Shown here: positions 19,067 through 28,832 of the stretch, one piece after another
Position numbering within the stretch: the stretch's first letter is position 1
Layout of the letters: every line of letters starts with the position of its first letter
From: Euglena gracilis
Lineage: Eukaryota; Euglenida; Euglenophyceae; Euglenales
Assembly: GCA_039621445.1 (NCBI GenBank)
Contig: CP154955.1
Coordinates: 58,459,804 to 58,523,803 of the forward strand
Reading direction: 5' to 3'
DNA length: 64,000 nt
Program-made: the position numbers and the translations under genes
The notes under the pieces: generated by a model
Databases searched by the model: none
The model's input: the letters and a program-made list of their open reading frames with translations, nothing else
What the model was told of the DNA's origin: nothing

Positions 19067-19111
19067 AAAATTTTCGGCCGACCAGAATATCTCCCTGCCC
19101 CTGCTCTGTCC

Positions 19112-19560
19112 CTCCAAGTGACCAAAATGGGGATATTTTGGTTTTTTCGCGGGGGGAGGGTCCAGCCAGCACCTTTTTTCGAGCCAGCACCTCCCAGCTT
19201 GGCTGCGCCCCCCCCCCCTCCCAGGGTCCGCTGAAAATAAAGTTCGGGCCAGCCCGGCGAAGCTGGACAGGACCGGAAAATTTTTTCGCCGCAAAGTTTT
19301 TTGGGGAAAGGTCAAAAATGGCCAAGAATGGCATTTTTGGGGTGGTTTTTGGTTTTTTACCTCTGAATTTTGCCTGAAAAATGCCAACCCAGCTGGATTT
19401 GGACTTTTTGGGGGCATTTTTTTGGGTACCCGCTGGGTCCAGCTCCCAGCCAGCCGGACCCCCCCCTGCACCCCCACCCCCCAGGGGGGTCCAGCCAGCA
19501 TCTTTTCCCACCAGCCCGCGGGACCCCCACGGGGTTCTTGAGAAAACCCCTGCTGTGTGG
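19112..19560. repeat. Dispersed ~450-base repeat, copy 1
   Basis: The order GGGTCCAGCCAGCACC, AAATAAAGTTCGGGCCAGCCCGG, AAAAATGGCCAAGAATGGC, GGTGGTTTTTGG, CAACCCAGCTGGATTTGG, GGGTACCCGCTGGGTCC matches 39770-40160 feature by feature, with moderate divergence. No coding capacity. Confidence 0.7.
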
Positions 19561-19693
19561 ATTGTACAAAGGTTAAAGTGGGGATGAACCCTCCAGCGTT
19601 AATTCCATCCCACAGGTCCCTATTTTTTTTACCCCCCTGGGCATAAACACCGATATTCGTGCCCCAGAAGGAAAAACTCTGAGTACAAAAAAA

Positions 19694-19819
19694 ATGCCGA
19701 AAATGACATGCGCATCGCAACAAAGGGTGCATGCCACATGCAAGCTATTCAGCAGCACCAAAGAAAAAGGCACCAAGTTGCTTTTGACACTCTTCAGCTT
19801 TCCGTGGTCAGAAAGGCAA
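19694..19819 (+). CDS. Possible first exon beginning with ATG
   Basis: ATG at 19694 opens a frame reading MPKMTCASQQRVHATCKLFS then STKEKGTKLLLTLFSFPWSE, ending at GTGTGT (19820), a usable donor. The block has balanced codons and lies in otherwise non-coding sequence. A Ser/Lys-rich then hydrophobic pattern could be a targeting region, but that is speculation. The frame remains open to 19990 through C-rich repeats. Confidence 0.4.
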
Positions 19820-20035
19820 GTGTGTCTGCCCCCGTTGACGTTGAGGGTGGTGTCAGTTGGGTTATGGGAGGGTGATGGGGGCCGGGGTGCTTTGTGTTGG
19901 GTGACTCATCCCCCGACACCACCCCCCCCCCGGGGGTCATGGGGGGTCACCCCCCCCCAACCTGAATCGGTGGGGGGGGGTGTGTTCTGAACAACACCCC
20001 CTCCACACCCTACCACCCCACCCGCACCACCCTTG

Positions 20036-20352
20036 CGGAAACTGTCATGCCCGAGAACCTGTCAGGGTCCCACCCGCGAAACTGTCAGGGTACCCGGTAC
20101 CGGCCAACCTGTCAGTATAGTATAGGTGAACCTGTATAGGTGAACCTGTCAGTTTCAGTATAGGAAGTTGTCAGGGTCCCCCGGTACCGGCCAGCCTGTC
20201 AGGGTCATTTTTCATTGACTTTCCCTTGAAATGCCCTACCCGGGAAACTGTCAGGGTCCCTGGTACCGGCCAACCTGTCATGATAGGAAGTTGTCAGGGT
20301 CCCTGGTACTGGCCAACCTGTCAGGTGACAGTTTCCCGGGGGGGGGGGGGGT
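20036..20352. repeat. GAAACTGTCA foldback element, long copy
   Basis: GCGGAAACTGTCATGCCCGAG at the left and GGTGACAGTTTCCCGGGGG at the right are inverted. The interior repeats CTGTCAGGGTCCC and GGTACCGGCCAACCTGTCAG five or more times. It is expanded relative to 12480-12650. Confidence 0.65.
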
Positions 20353-20557
20353 ACTGTATTTCTGAGAGTGCCAATTTTCGACCCCCCAAAAAATTTTCCC
20401 GGCGCCTTCGGCGCCAGGTGGAAATCTGTGAAAAATGCTGTGGTGGGTGGGGGGGAGGTCGACCACCCCCTCACCTCCCAGGCTGGGGGGGGGGTGGACC
20501 CCCCACCGCCTTCCCATTCCGCCCTGCTCCCACCCCCCGGCGCCGCCGGTCCGACAG

Positions 20558-20742
20558 CGTGCTGTCCCACAGCAGCAGCGCCTCCGCCGCCTCGCTGGAG
20601 CCGGGGCCGGGGCTGGCCAAGGCCCACCACAGCGGCTCCTTCCGCCGCGCCCACGGCCGCATGGCCAGCGGGGGCCGGCCAGGCAGACCCCGCCTCACGG
20701 AAAGCCTCGGCCCGCTGGGGCAGAACGAGAGGAGGCGAGGAG
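20558..20742 (+). CDS. Ser-rich GC-rich exon (SVLSHSSSASAAS...)
   Basis: The acceptor could be GCCGGTCCGACAG (ends 20557). The frame then reads SVLSHSSSASAASLEPGPGL, then AKAHHSGSFRRAHGRMASGG and RPGRPRLTESLGPLGQNERR, ending before GTGGTT at 20743. Upstream of the chosen acceptor the same frame gives RRRRSDS, so an earlier acceptor is possible. RRRRSDSVLSHS and SGSFRR are typical basophilic-kinase-like motifs. GC content is far above the flanks. The closest coding block downstream is 21051-21202, and the two may belong to one gene. Confidence 0.65.
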
Positions 20743-21050
20743 GTGGTTGACTGGCAGCACAGCACCCGTCTTTTTTTTGTCCTGGAGGGGTGGCTGGGTC
20801 CGCCCCCCTCCCCCCCAGAGTGGGGGCCAAGTGGGTACCCCCCCGAAGGGACGCTTTTTTCAATTTCTCTTGCGAAGCACTTAAGAGATTTTTGACCCCA
20901 AAAGTGTCCCCTCCCCCAAAAGTGAGTCCCCCCGAGCCACCCACCCCCCAACCGGACAGAACAGGAATTGGCCAAACAGCCAGGGTGATGGGTGGGGGGG
21001 GGTCGACCCCCCCCCAACCGGGCTTTCCCGTTCTGCCCTTGGGGGGGCAG

Positions 21051-21202
21051 GGATGTCTGGACTCCTACAAAAAGCCTGTGCACAGAACCATTATAGTTTT
21101 AAGAGCAGGTGGCATTTCCTTGCAGAGCCCCGAGCTTTTCTGCCAGAACCCAGTTCGAGGTGGCTGCTGGTCTGCTTGAAACAATTTCAACAAGAGCAAT
21201 AA
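21051..21202 (+). CDS. C-terminal exon (MSGLLQKACAQNHYS...) with overlapping AATAAA
   Basis: Acceptor-like CTTGGGGGGGCAG ends at 21050. After two leftover bases the frame reads MSGLLQKACAQNHYSFKSRW, then HFLAEPRAFLPEPSSRWLLV, CLKQFQQEQ and TAA at 21200-21202. The stop overlaps an AATAAA hexamer (21199-21204), a possible polyadenylation signal. Composition is that of a folded or amphipathic C-terminus. If the first Met were the start, this would be a 49-residue protein, but its position directly behind an acceptor favours a terminal exon. No family recognised. Confidence 0.6.
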
Positions 21203-21332
21203 AGTATTGACTGGGGACAGTGGGAGTAAAACTGCCATGTCCAGAGGACAACTACCGGCCATTTTTGGTTCCGTCTTTGGTTCAGGCTCTGGGTCTATAG
21301 CCCTATTCGGGGGAGGGGATACTTGATATCTA

Positions 21333-21594
21333 CCCCCCCCCCCCTAGTCGTACGACCACCCCTCATTTACGACCACCCCCCGGTCACAGGTTGCAGGTCA
21401 TGGGGGTGTTATGACCACCCCCCCGGTCACAGGTTGCAGGTTGCGAAAAATTTAACACCACCTTACCTACGACCGCCCCCTCATTTATGACCACCCCCCG
21501 GTCACAGGTTGCAGGTCATGGGGGTGTTACGACCCCCCCCCCCCGGTCACAGGTTGCAGGAACCCGGTCGTACGACAAGAGGGGGGGGGGCGGG
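21333..21594. mobile_element. Poly-C-ended TA element, copy 2
   Basis: CCCCCTAGTCGTACGACC at the left and GGTCGTACGACAAGAGGGG at the right, with TA on each side (21331-21332, 21595-21596). The interior matches copy 1 (18166-18421) nearly base for base. Confidence 0.85.
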
Positions 21595-21723
21595 TACAAT
21601 TTTTCTGGCAATTCCTTGGCCGTTTTTTTTTAGATTTTCCCAATTTCTGCTGGGAAATACTTTCGATTTGGAAATTTTCCGCATTGAACCACATTTTTCC
21701 TGTCATTTTTAGCATTTTTTCAG

Positions 21724-21890
21724 CCACCAAATCCAAAATCCCCAAAAAAAACATCAATGCCTCCAATATCAATCCCCCCCTGATAAACGCAGTAAAAGCA
21801 CGACAGAACCAGACGCAAAAACACAAAAGAAAGCTACAGTTTTATATTCTTTTTTTTATCAAAGAAGTATCCACAAGTATGTTTAGTTAA
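21724..21890 (+). CDS. Basic C-terminal exon
   Basis: A strong acceptor TTTTTAGCATTTTTTCAG ends at 21723. The frame after two leftover bases reads TKSKIPKKNINASNINPPLI then NAVKARQNQTQKHKRKLQFY and ends with a stop at 21888-21890. Lys/Asn/Gln-rich. The alternative frame PPNPKSPKKTSMPPISIPP stops earlier. A basic tail KHKRK could be a nuclear-localisation-like segment; this is composition only. Confidence 0.5.
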
Positions 21891-22037
21891 AAATAACAAC
21901 GGTGCAGTCAAGGCGAAGAGCCACAGAAAATGAACGTCAGGGAAAATATTTATGGGATAAATGCTTAGAGGATTTTTGACAATGGAAATTTTAATAATTT
22001 TGATACATATTTTGCATTTTCTGCCAATATTTTTCAG

Positions 22038-22132
22038 GCCACTGCAGTCAAGAGTCAGAAACCCTACACCTTGATTGTCGCCAGTGCGAAAAGGACCTGT
22101 TTGCAAATGTTTTCCTGACCACCCGCCTGTAG
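22038..22132 (+). CDS. Small C-terminal exon with a CRQC pair
   Basis: Acceptor TGCCAATATTTTTCAG ends at 22037. After two leftover bases the frame reads HCSQESETLHLDCRQCEKDL then FANVFLTTRL and ends at TAG (22130-22132). The C..C spacing suits metal binding, but a full zinc-binding site is not visible in so short a piece. A second frame (ATAVKSQKPYTLIVASAKRT) is open almost as far, so the phase of the preceding exon must decide. Confidence 0.5.
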
Positions 22133-22662
22133 CACGCCCCCCCCATAGACTGTAGGTTTTGCATTGCCTCTCACTCACCCTCACCCTCTCACTGTCTCAC
22201 TCAAACATTTCCAAACAAAAAGCGCGTTCGAATGTGCCTCTCAAGGTCTGAAGATTTCCCGAAAAGGCGGGGCTGAGTCATTGGTCCGATGTAACACATG
22301 GAGTCAATCCCCCTGGAGGATTTACTGTGAGGTTGGTGGTTCCAGCCCAGCCCCCCCCCCCCCAGGGGGTTGTGTAAGGCCAAGTGGGCAAGGCCCTGGT
22401 GAGGGGGTTTCCGGCACTTGATAAAAAAAAACAGGTAGGTCTCATCGACCCCCCCCCCCCCCCCCCAGCTCACCCACCCCAGGGCCCCAGGGCTATACGG
22501 GAACCCTTGAAATCCCATCGGCGGTGGCGGGTGGGGGTGGTCAACCTCCCCACTCCCATCCAACCAGCCCCCCCCCCCCACAAGGCCTCCCATGCAGCCC
22601 CCTAGCCTTCCCCCCCGACCCAAGCCTCCCGCTGCTCCCAATCCACGTCCCATCCTCCGCAG

Positions 22663-22846
22663 TGGAGGCGGAGGACGACGAGACGGGGGGCCCTTCTGCC
22701 CGCGGCCCAGCATTGGGGAGAGTCGGGCCCGGTTTCTGTCTGTCGGCGGGGCATCCGAGGCCCGCCATTTCACTGACGTTGGTTTGAATGGCACCCAACA
22801 TTCATCACTTTTTGAAGCCCCTGATATCCCCCTCCCCGTCAGTTGA
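22663..22846 (+). CDS. GC-rich exon ending in a stop at 22846
   Basis: Acceptor CCCATCCTCCGCAG ends at 22662. The main frame reads RRDGGPFCPRPSIGESRARF, then LSVGGASEARHFTDVGLNGT and QHSSLFEAPDIPLPVS followed by TGA. A second frame from the same acceptor, EAEDDETGGPSARGPALGR, is open to a possible donor GTCGGG near 22722. The acidic second frame resembles the exon at 9190, so an internal exon in that frame is an alternative. Confidence 0.5.
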
Positions 22847-22959
22847 GAAAAGTCTCAACTTTTTGGCCATTTCAGGGGACATTTCAAGCTGCCGGTGGGT
22901 GCATCTGGTCCATCCACGTTAGAGTCCTGGGTGGCCTGTTTTCTTTTCTGTTTATGCTT

Positions 22960-23249
22960 GTGGAAGAAGAACGGTTTTTTGTGAGATCGCAATGAGTTCT
23001 GGCGGGGTGGGGTTCCACCCCAGCAGAAAAGACAAAGGCCAGAAGAAGGAGGGAGAGCAGGAAAAATTGGGAAAAATTTTGCCGGCAAATGGCACTTGTT
23101 GGCAGCAAATGAAGACTGTGACTAGAATGTGTTATAGCGATTCCAATGTGGTATGTGGTCTGGGGCATCTCAGTGCCCTGAATGTGCCTGCCCAAATTGC
23201 ATTTTTTCAACGGATTCTTGAAGCAGCTCTTCCATCCCGCATCCAATGA
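22960..23249 (+). CDS. Exon cluster, two competing models
   Basis: One frame is open from about 22962 to TGA 23249 and reads QKKEGEQEKLGKILPANGTC then VTRMCYSDSNVVCGLGHLSA and PAQIAFFQRILEAALPSRIQ. Alternatively, ATGCTTGTGGAAGAAGAACG reads MLVEEERFF, is cut by a canonical GTGAGA donor (22980) and, after a 43-base intron ending CACCCCAG, continues as QKRQRPEEGGRAGKIGKNFA then GKWHLLAANEDC. A GTATGT donor also occurs at about 23151. Coding is likely, the exact structure is not settled. Confidence 0.5.
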
Positions 23250-23314
23250 CCATCACTCTGTCTTTTGGTCCCCTCCCTGATGAAAGGTCCTTTTTTTGAA
23301 TGTTCTTTTTGTAG

Positions 23315-23438
23315 TTGATCTTGAAGAAATGGATATCAGAAGAAGTTTAGTGGTCGATGAAGCCACTGAGATCTTATCTCTGTTGAGTAAGAGCGCAGCT
23401 AAACACTGGGCAAAGGGGGCGACCTACCTTAGGTCAGG
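23315..23438 (+). CDS. Helical internal exon (DLEEMDIRRSLVVDEATEIL...)
   Basis: Strong acceptor TTGAATGTTCTTTTTGTAG ends at 23314. After two leftover bases the frame reads DLEEMDIRRSLVVDEATEIL then SLLSKSAAKHWAKGATYLRS. A good donor GTAGGT begins at 23439, just before an in-frame TAG. The heptad-like Leu/Ile/Val spacing and alternating charges point to alpha-helix, perhaps a helical bundle. One of the best-defined single exons in the window; product unknown. The satellite block B starts less than 100 bases downstream. Confidence 0.65.
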
Positions 23439-23524
23439 GTAGGTAATGAGAACCGCAGATCATCATTATGACCCTGACGCCGTTTCCGGATGTTTTTCCC
23501 ACATATGGCATAAAGTCAGGCCCC

Positions 23525-23607
23525 CTTACCCAGGTAAGGGGTGGGTAAGGGGTGGGTAAGGGGTGGGTAAGGGGTGGGTAAGGGGTGGGTAAGGGGGGGG
23601 TCGCTGA
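23525..23607. repeat. 11-base G-rich minisatellite (TAAGGGGTGGG)
   Basis: About seven direct copies of TAAGGGGTGGG. The same unit recurs at 28448 and 28833-28990. Runs of three to four G at fixed spacing could form G-quadruplexes. Confidence 0.9.
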
Positions 23608-24299
23608 GCTCTTATCCCTTTATGGGTAAGAGCGAAGCTTACCACCGTCGAAATCCCCCCCCTCGACCCCCCCCTGGGTCGGAGCCACCAGGAGAACCGA
23701 CGGATTATCACCATGATCCCGGCCCGGTTCCCGGAATTTTTTTTTTCAGTCGCGAGCGACTGGATTCCTAGCTTCCGAATCACCCGGAGTTGACCCCCAA
23801 CTCCCCGCCAGGCCCGAGTTATTCACGCGCGAAGGGGTCCAAACTCGGTAGGATTTACCCGCCCCCCCTGGATGAGCCCCCCCCCCCTTGGAGGGGCAAA
23901 AAATGTCAATTTTCAAAATATCTCCAAAATGAAGCCAAATCAAAGGAAATGTCCGGAGACCTAATTTGAAGCCCTTGGAACGCCCCATCCACCGGTATTT
24001 TGATTTCCCCCCAACTCCTCGCCTAGCCCGAGATACGGCCGTTTTCGGCGCAGCTGGCCGTTTTGTACACTTTTCCCTCTGTTCGACTTAGCCGTTTTCG
24101 GGGGGTGGGGGGTCAAAAAATCGATGTTTTCAAAATTTCTTGAAAATGATGCAAAATCAAAGGAAATGTCCAGAGACCTAAATTGAAGCCCTTGGAACGC
24201 TCTATCTACTGGGATTTTGGTTTCCCCGCAACTCCCCGCCCAGCCCGAGATACGGGCGTTTTTTTGGCCAATTTGGCCATTTCAGGCCATTTTGTACAC

Positions 24300-27200
24300 T
24301 TTTCCTTCTGTTCGACTTGGCTGTTTTCGGCCAAAAAAGTCGAAAAAAATCGAAAAAAATTTTTTGCCCGAAACGATGTTTTTTGGCCTCCCGGACCCAG
24401 AAAAACTGTTTTTGAGCCGAAAACGAGCGTTTTTCGACCCGCCAGCGCCCCGTTTTGGGCCGCCGACCCATTGACTTTGGGTCAAAACCGGGTCGAAAAA
24501 ATCGAAAAAAATCGAAAAATTTTTTTGCCCGAAACGATGTTTTTTGGCCTCCCGGACCCAGAAAAACTGTTTTTGAGCCGAAAACGAGCGTTTTTCGACC
24601 CGCCAGCGCCCCGTTTTGGGCCGCCGCCCCATTGACTTTGGGTCAAAACCGGGTCAAAAAAGTCGAAAAAAATCGAAATTTTTTTTTGCCCCAAACGATG
24701 TTTTTGGGCGGGCCTCCCGGACCCAGAAAAACTGTTTTTGAGCCGAAAACGAGCGTTTTTCGACCCGCCAGCGCCCCGTTTTGGGCCGCCGACCCATTGA
24801 CTTTGGGTCAAAACCGGGTCGAAAAAGTCGAAAAAAATCGAAATTTTTTTTTTGCCCGAAACGATGTTTTTTGGCCTCCCGGACCCAGAAAAACTGTTTT
24901 TGAGCCGAAAACGAGCGTTTTTCGACCCGCCAGCGCCCCGTTTTGGGCCGCCGACCCATTGACTTTGGGTCAAAACCGGGTCGAAAAAATCGAAAAAAAT
25001 CGAAAAAAATTTTTTTGCCCGAAACGATGTTTTTTGGCCTCCCGGACCCAGAAAAACTGTTTTTGAGCCCAAAACGAGCGTTTTTCGACCCGCCAGCGCC
25101 CCGTTTTCGACCGCCAACCCATTGACTTTGGGTCAAAACCGGGTCGAAAAAGTCGAAAAAAATCGAAAATTTTTTTTTGCCCGAAACGATGTTTTTGGGC
25201 CCCGTTTTGGGCCGCCGACCCATTAACTTTGGGTCAAAACGGGTCGAAAAAGTCGAAAAAAACCGAAAATTTTTTTTTGCCCGAAACGATGTTTTTTGGC
25301 CTCCCGGACCCAGAAAAACTGTTTTTGAGCCGAAAACGAGCGTTTTTCGACCCGCCAGCGCCCCGTTTTGGGCCGCCGACCCATTGACTTTGGGTCAAAA
25401 CCGGGTCAAAAAAGTCGAAAAAAATCGAAATTTTTTTTTTGCCCCAAACGATGTTTTTGGGTGGGCCTCCCGGACCCAGAAAAACTGTTTTTGAGCCGAA
25501 AACGAGCGTTTTTCGACCCGCCAGCGCCCCGTTTTGGGCCGCCGACCCATTGACTTTGGGTCAAAACCGGGTCGAAAAAGTCGAAAAAAATCGAAAATTT
25601 TTTTTTGCCCCAAACGATGTTTTTTGGCCTCCCGGACCCAGAAAAACTGTTTTTGAGCCGAAAACGAGCGTTTTTCGACCCGCCAGCGCCCCGTTTTGGG
25701 CCGCCAACCCAGGTCAAAACCGGGTCGAAAAAATCGAAAAAAATCGAAAAAATTTTTTTTGCCCGAAACGATGTTTTTTGGCCTCCCGGACCCAGAAAAA
25801 CTGTTTTTGAGCCGAAAACGAGCGTTTTTCGACCCGCCAGCGCCCCGTTTTGGGCCGCCAACCCATTGACTTTGGGTCAAAACCGGGTCAAAAAAGTCGA
25901 AAAAAATCGAAATTTTTTTTTGCCCCAAACGATGTTTTTGGGCGGGCCTCCCGGACCCAGAAAAACTGTTTTTGAGCCGAAAACGAGCGTTTTTCGACCC
26001 ACCGGCGCCCCGTTTTGGGCCGCCGACCCATTGACTTTGGGTCAAAACCGGGTCGAAAAAGTCGAAAAAAATCGAAAAAATTTTTTTGCCCCAAACGATG
26101 TTTTTTGGCCTCCCGGACCCAGAAAAACTGTTTTTGAGCCGAAAACGAGCGTTTTTCGACCCGCCAGCGCCCCGTTTTGGGCCGCCAACCCATTGACTTT
26201 GGGTCAAAACCGGGTCGAAAAAGTCGAAAAAAATCGAAAAATTTTTTTTGCCCGAAACGATGTTTTTTGGCCTCCCGGACCCAGAAAAACTGTTTTTGAG
26301 CCCAAAACGAGCGTTTTTCGACCCGCCAGCGCCCCGTTTTCGACCGCCAACCCATTGACTTTGGGTCAAAACCGGGTCGAAAAAGTCGAAAAAAATCGAA
26401 AATTTTTTTTTGCCCGAAACGATGTTTTTGGGCCCCGTTTTGGGCCGCCGACCCATTAACTTTGGGTCAAAACGGGTCGAAAAAGTCGAAAAAAACCGAA
26501 AATTTTTTTTTGCCCGAAACGATGTTTTTTGGCCTCCCGGACCCAGAAAAACTGTTTTTGAGCCGAAAACGAGCGTTTTTCGACCCGCCAGCGCCCCGTT
26601 TTGGGCCGCCGACCCATTGACTTTGGGTCAAAACCGGGTCAAAAAAGTCGAAAAAAATCGAAATTTTTTTTTTGCCCCAAACGATGTTTTTGGGTGGGCC
26701 TCCCGGACCCAGAAAAACTGTTTTTGAGCCGAAAACGAGCGTTTTTCGACCCGCCAGCGCCCCGTTTTGGGCCGCCGACCCATTGACTTTGGGTCAAAAC
26801 CGGGTCAAAAAATCGAAAAAAAATCGAAAAAAATTTTTTTGCCCGAAACGATGTTTTTTGGCCTCCCGGACCCAGAAAAAACTGTTTTTGAGCCGAAAAC
26901 GAGCGTTTTTCGACCCGCCAGCGCCCCGGGTTGGGCCGCCAACCCATTGAATGTGGGTCAAAAACGGGTCAAACAAGTCGAAAAAATCGAAAAAATTTTT
27001 TTTTCCCGAAACGATGTTTTTTGGCCTCCCGGACCCAGAAAAACTGTTTTTGAGCCGAAAACGAGCGTTTTTCGACCCGCCAGCGCCCCGTTTTGGGCCG
27101 CCGACCCATTGACTTTGGGTCAAAACCGGGTCAAAAAAGTCGAAAAAAATCGAAAATTTTTTTTTTGCCCGAAACGATGTTTTTTGGCCTCCCGGACCCA

Positions 27201-28395
27201 GAAAAACTGTTTTTGAGCCGAAAACGAGCGTTTTTCGACCCGCCAGCCCCGTTTTGGGCCGCCGACCCATTGACTTTGGGTCAAAACAGGGGCACAAAAG
27301 TCGAAAAAAAAAAATCGAAAAAATTTTTTGTTTGCCCGAAACGATGTTTTTTGGCCTCCCGGACCCAGAAAAAACTGTTTTTGAGCCGAAAACGAGCGTT
27401 TTTCGACCCGCCAGCGCCCCGTTTTGGGCCCCCGACCCATTGACTTTGGGTCAAAACCGGGTCGAAAAAGTCGAAAAAAATCGAAAAAAATTTTTTTTTC
27501 CCGAAACGATGTTTTTTGGCCTCCCGGACCCAGAAAAACTGTTTTTGAGCCGAAAACGAGCGTTTTTCGACCCGCCAGCGCCCCGTTTTGGGCCGCCGAC
27601 CCATTGACTTTGGGTCAAAACCGGGTCAAAAAAGTCGAAAAAAATCGAAAAATTTTTTTTTGCCCGAAACGATGTTTTTTGGCCTCCCGGACCCAGAAAA
27701 ACTGTTTTTGAGCCGAAAACGAGCGTTTTTCGACCCGCCGGCGCCCCCGTTTTGGGCCGCCGACCCATTGACTTTGGGTCAAAAACCGTTCAAAAAAAGT
27801 CGAAAAAAATCGAAAATTTTTTTTTTTTGCCCCCAAACGATGTTTTTGGGCGGTAGCCTCCCGGGCCCCCGAAAAAACTGTTTTCGAGCCGAAAACGAGC
27901 GTTTTTCGACCCACCGGCGCCCCGTTTTGGGCCGCCGACCCATTGACTTTGGGTCAAAACCGGGTCAAAAAAGTCGAAAAAAATCGAAAAATTTTTTTTT
28001 GCCCGAAACGATGTTTTTTGGCCTCCCGGACCCAGAAAAACTGTTTTTGAGCCGAAAACGAGCGTTTTTCGACCCGCCAGCGCCCCGTTTTGGGCCGCCA
28101 ACCCATTGACTTTGGGTCAAATCCGGGTCAAAAAAGTCGAAAAAATCGAAATTTTTTTTTTGCCCGAAACGAAGTTTTTTGGCCTCCCGGACCCAGAAAA
28201 ACTGTTCTTGAGCCGAAAACGAGCGTTTTTCGACCCGCCGGCGCCCCGTTTTGGGCCGCCGACCCATTGACTTTGGGTCAAATCCGGGTCAAAAAAGTCG
28301 AAAAAAATCGAAATTTTTTTTTTTGCCGGAGTCGATTTTTTTTGGCCTCCCGGACCCAGAAAAACTGTTTTGGAGCCGAAAACGAGCAAAACCTG
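24300..28395 (-). repeat. ~162-base tandem satellite, about 25 units
   Basis: The phrase CCATTGACTTTGGGTCAAAAC recurs at intervals of 161, 165, 162 and 163 bases and so on through the array. Each unit holds GAAACGATGTTTTTTGGCC, CCCGGACCCAGAAAAACTG, TTTTTGAGCCGAAAACGAGC and GCCAGCGCCCCGTTTTGGG in fixed order. Units are mostly above 90% identical. A 560-base segment (about 25015-25575) is repeated identically at an offset of 1233 bases (26248-26808), so a block of about seven to eight units was duplicated as a whole. All long open frames here (up to 353 codons) are repeat translations. Confidence 0.95.
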
Positions 28396-28554
28396 GTCAA
28401 TGAAGGGGTGGGTGCGCGCTTATTAAGAGCTCAGCACTATTCAAAACCTGGTAAGGGGTGGGTAAGAGGGGTTGGGGGGGTGAGAATGAAGTGTATGGGG
28501 ATGTTGTTTATTATGTTGGTTGACAAAATCCGCTCTTTGCCCTCAAAATCGACC

Positions 28555-28800
28555 AAAGACGAGGATGAGGTTTATTTTTTTGCCGGGGGGGGTATGGGGG
28601 GGGGGCGGGAGCCCCCCCCCCCCCAAGCAAAGGAGCAGTTTAATGGGTCCAGGTACTTGCCATCAAAATGGGGCAGAGAAGAGGATGAGGTTTATTTTTT
28701 TTTGCCGGGGGGGGGGGGTCCGGGGGGGGGGGCGGGAGCCCCCCCCCCCCCGGGCAATGTGGAGCAGTTCATGGGTCCGCTACTTGCCATCAAAATGATG
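28555..28800. repeat. Tandem pair of ~120-base G/C-tract units
   Basis: GAGGATGAGGTTTATTTTTTT followed by a G run, GGCGGGAGCCCCC, GGAGCAGTT(T/C)A and ATGGGTCC occurs at 28560 and 28681. The two units are tandem copies with different homopolymer lengths. Confidence 0.8.
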
Positions 28801-28832
28801 CATCCGAAACATTTTTGTCCCACATGACTTGG

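Larger units (their letters stand above)
17403..19103. mobile_element. 1701-base DNA transposon with terminal inverted repeats
   Basis: Left end CAGGGGCAGGGAGATATTC at 17403 is repeated inverted at the right end (ends 19103). With one mismatch the match extends to 24 bases. The same 7 bases CTCTGTC flank both sides (17396-17402, 19104-19110), or 8 bases CTCTGTCC if the first C of the left end is shared. This is the signature of a DNA transposon, and CAGGG-type ends with an 8-base duplication fit hAT. Next to each end lie 6-8 direct copies of CCGGAATAAA (17424-17500, 19000-19066), possible transposase-binding repeats. Inside are two coding-like pieces (17510-17627 and 18580-19000) and a nested smaller element (18166-18421). 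No intact transposase is visible, so it is probably non-autonomous or decayed. Confidence 0.85.
23525..28450 (-). repeat. Satellite-type composite repeat block B (inverted orientation)
   Basis: Contains the same modules as blocks A and C but reverse-complemented. These are: the GCTCTTA hairpin module at 23612-23642; a CCAACTCC..AGCCCGAGATACGGCC foldback arm at 24013-24045; the AAAGGAAATGTCC(G/A)GAGACCTAA module at 23950 and 24150; the ~162-base satellite array from 24300; and a GAGCTCAGCACTATTCAAAACCTGG end at 28417-28446, which is the reverse complement of 41768-41797. No gene. Confidence 0.85.

Noticed and set aside
25395-26456. 353-codon minus-strand ORF, and a 284-codon plus ORF over the same bases
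   Set aside because: Both translate the ~162-base satellite, with the same peptide block recurring every unit. Open frames occur on both strands throughout the array.
24300-28395. Regular direct repeats that could suggest a CRISPR array
   Set aside because: The whole unit is conserved, with no unique spacers, the period is 162 bases, and no cas genes occur. It is a satellite.
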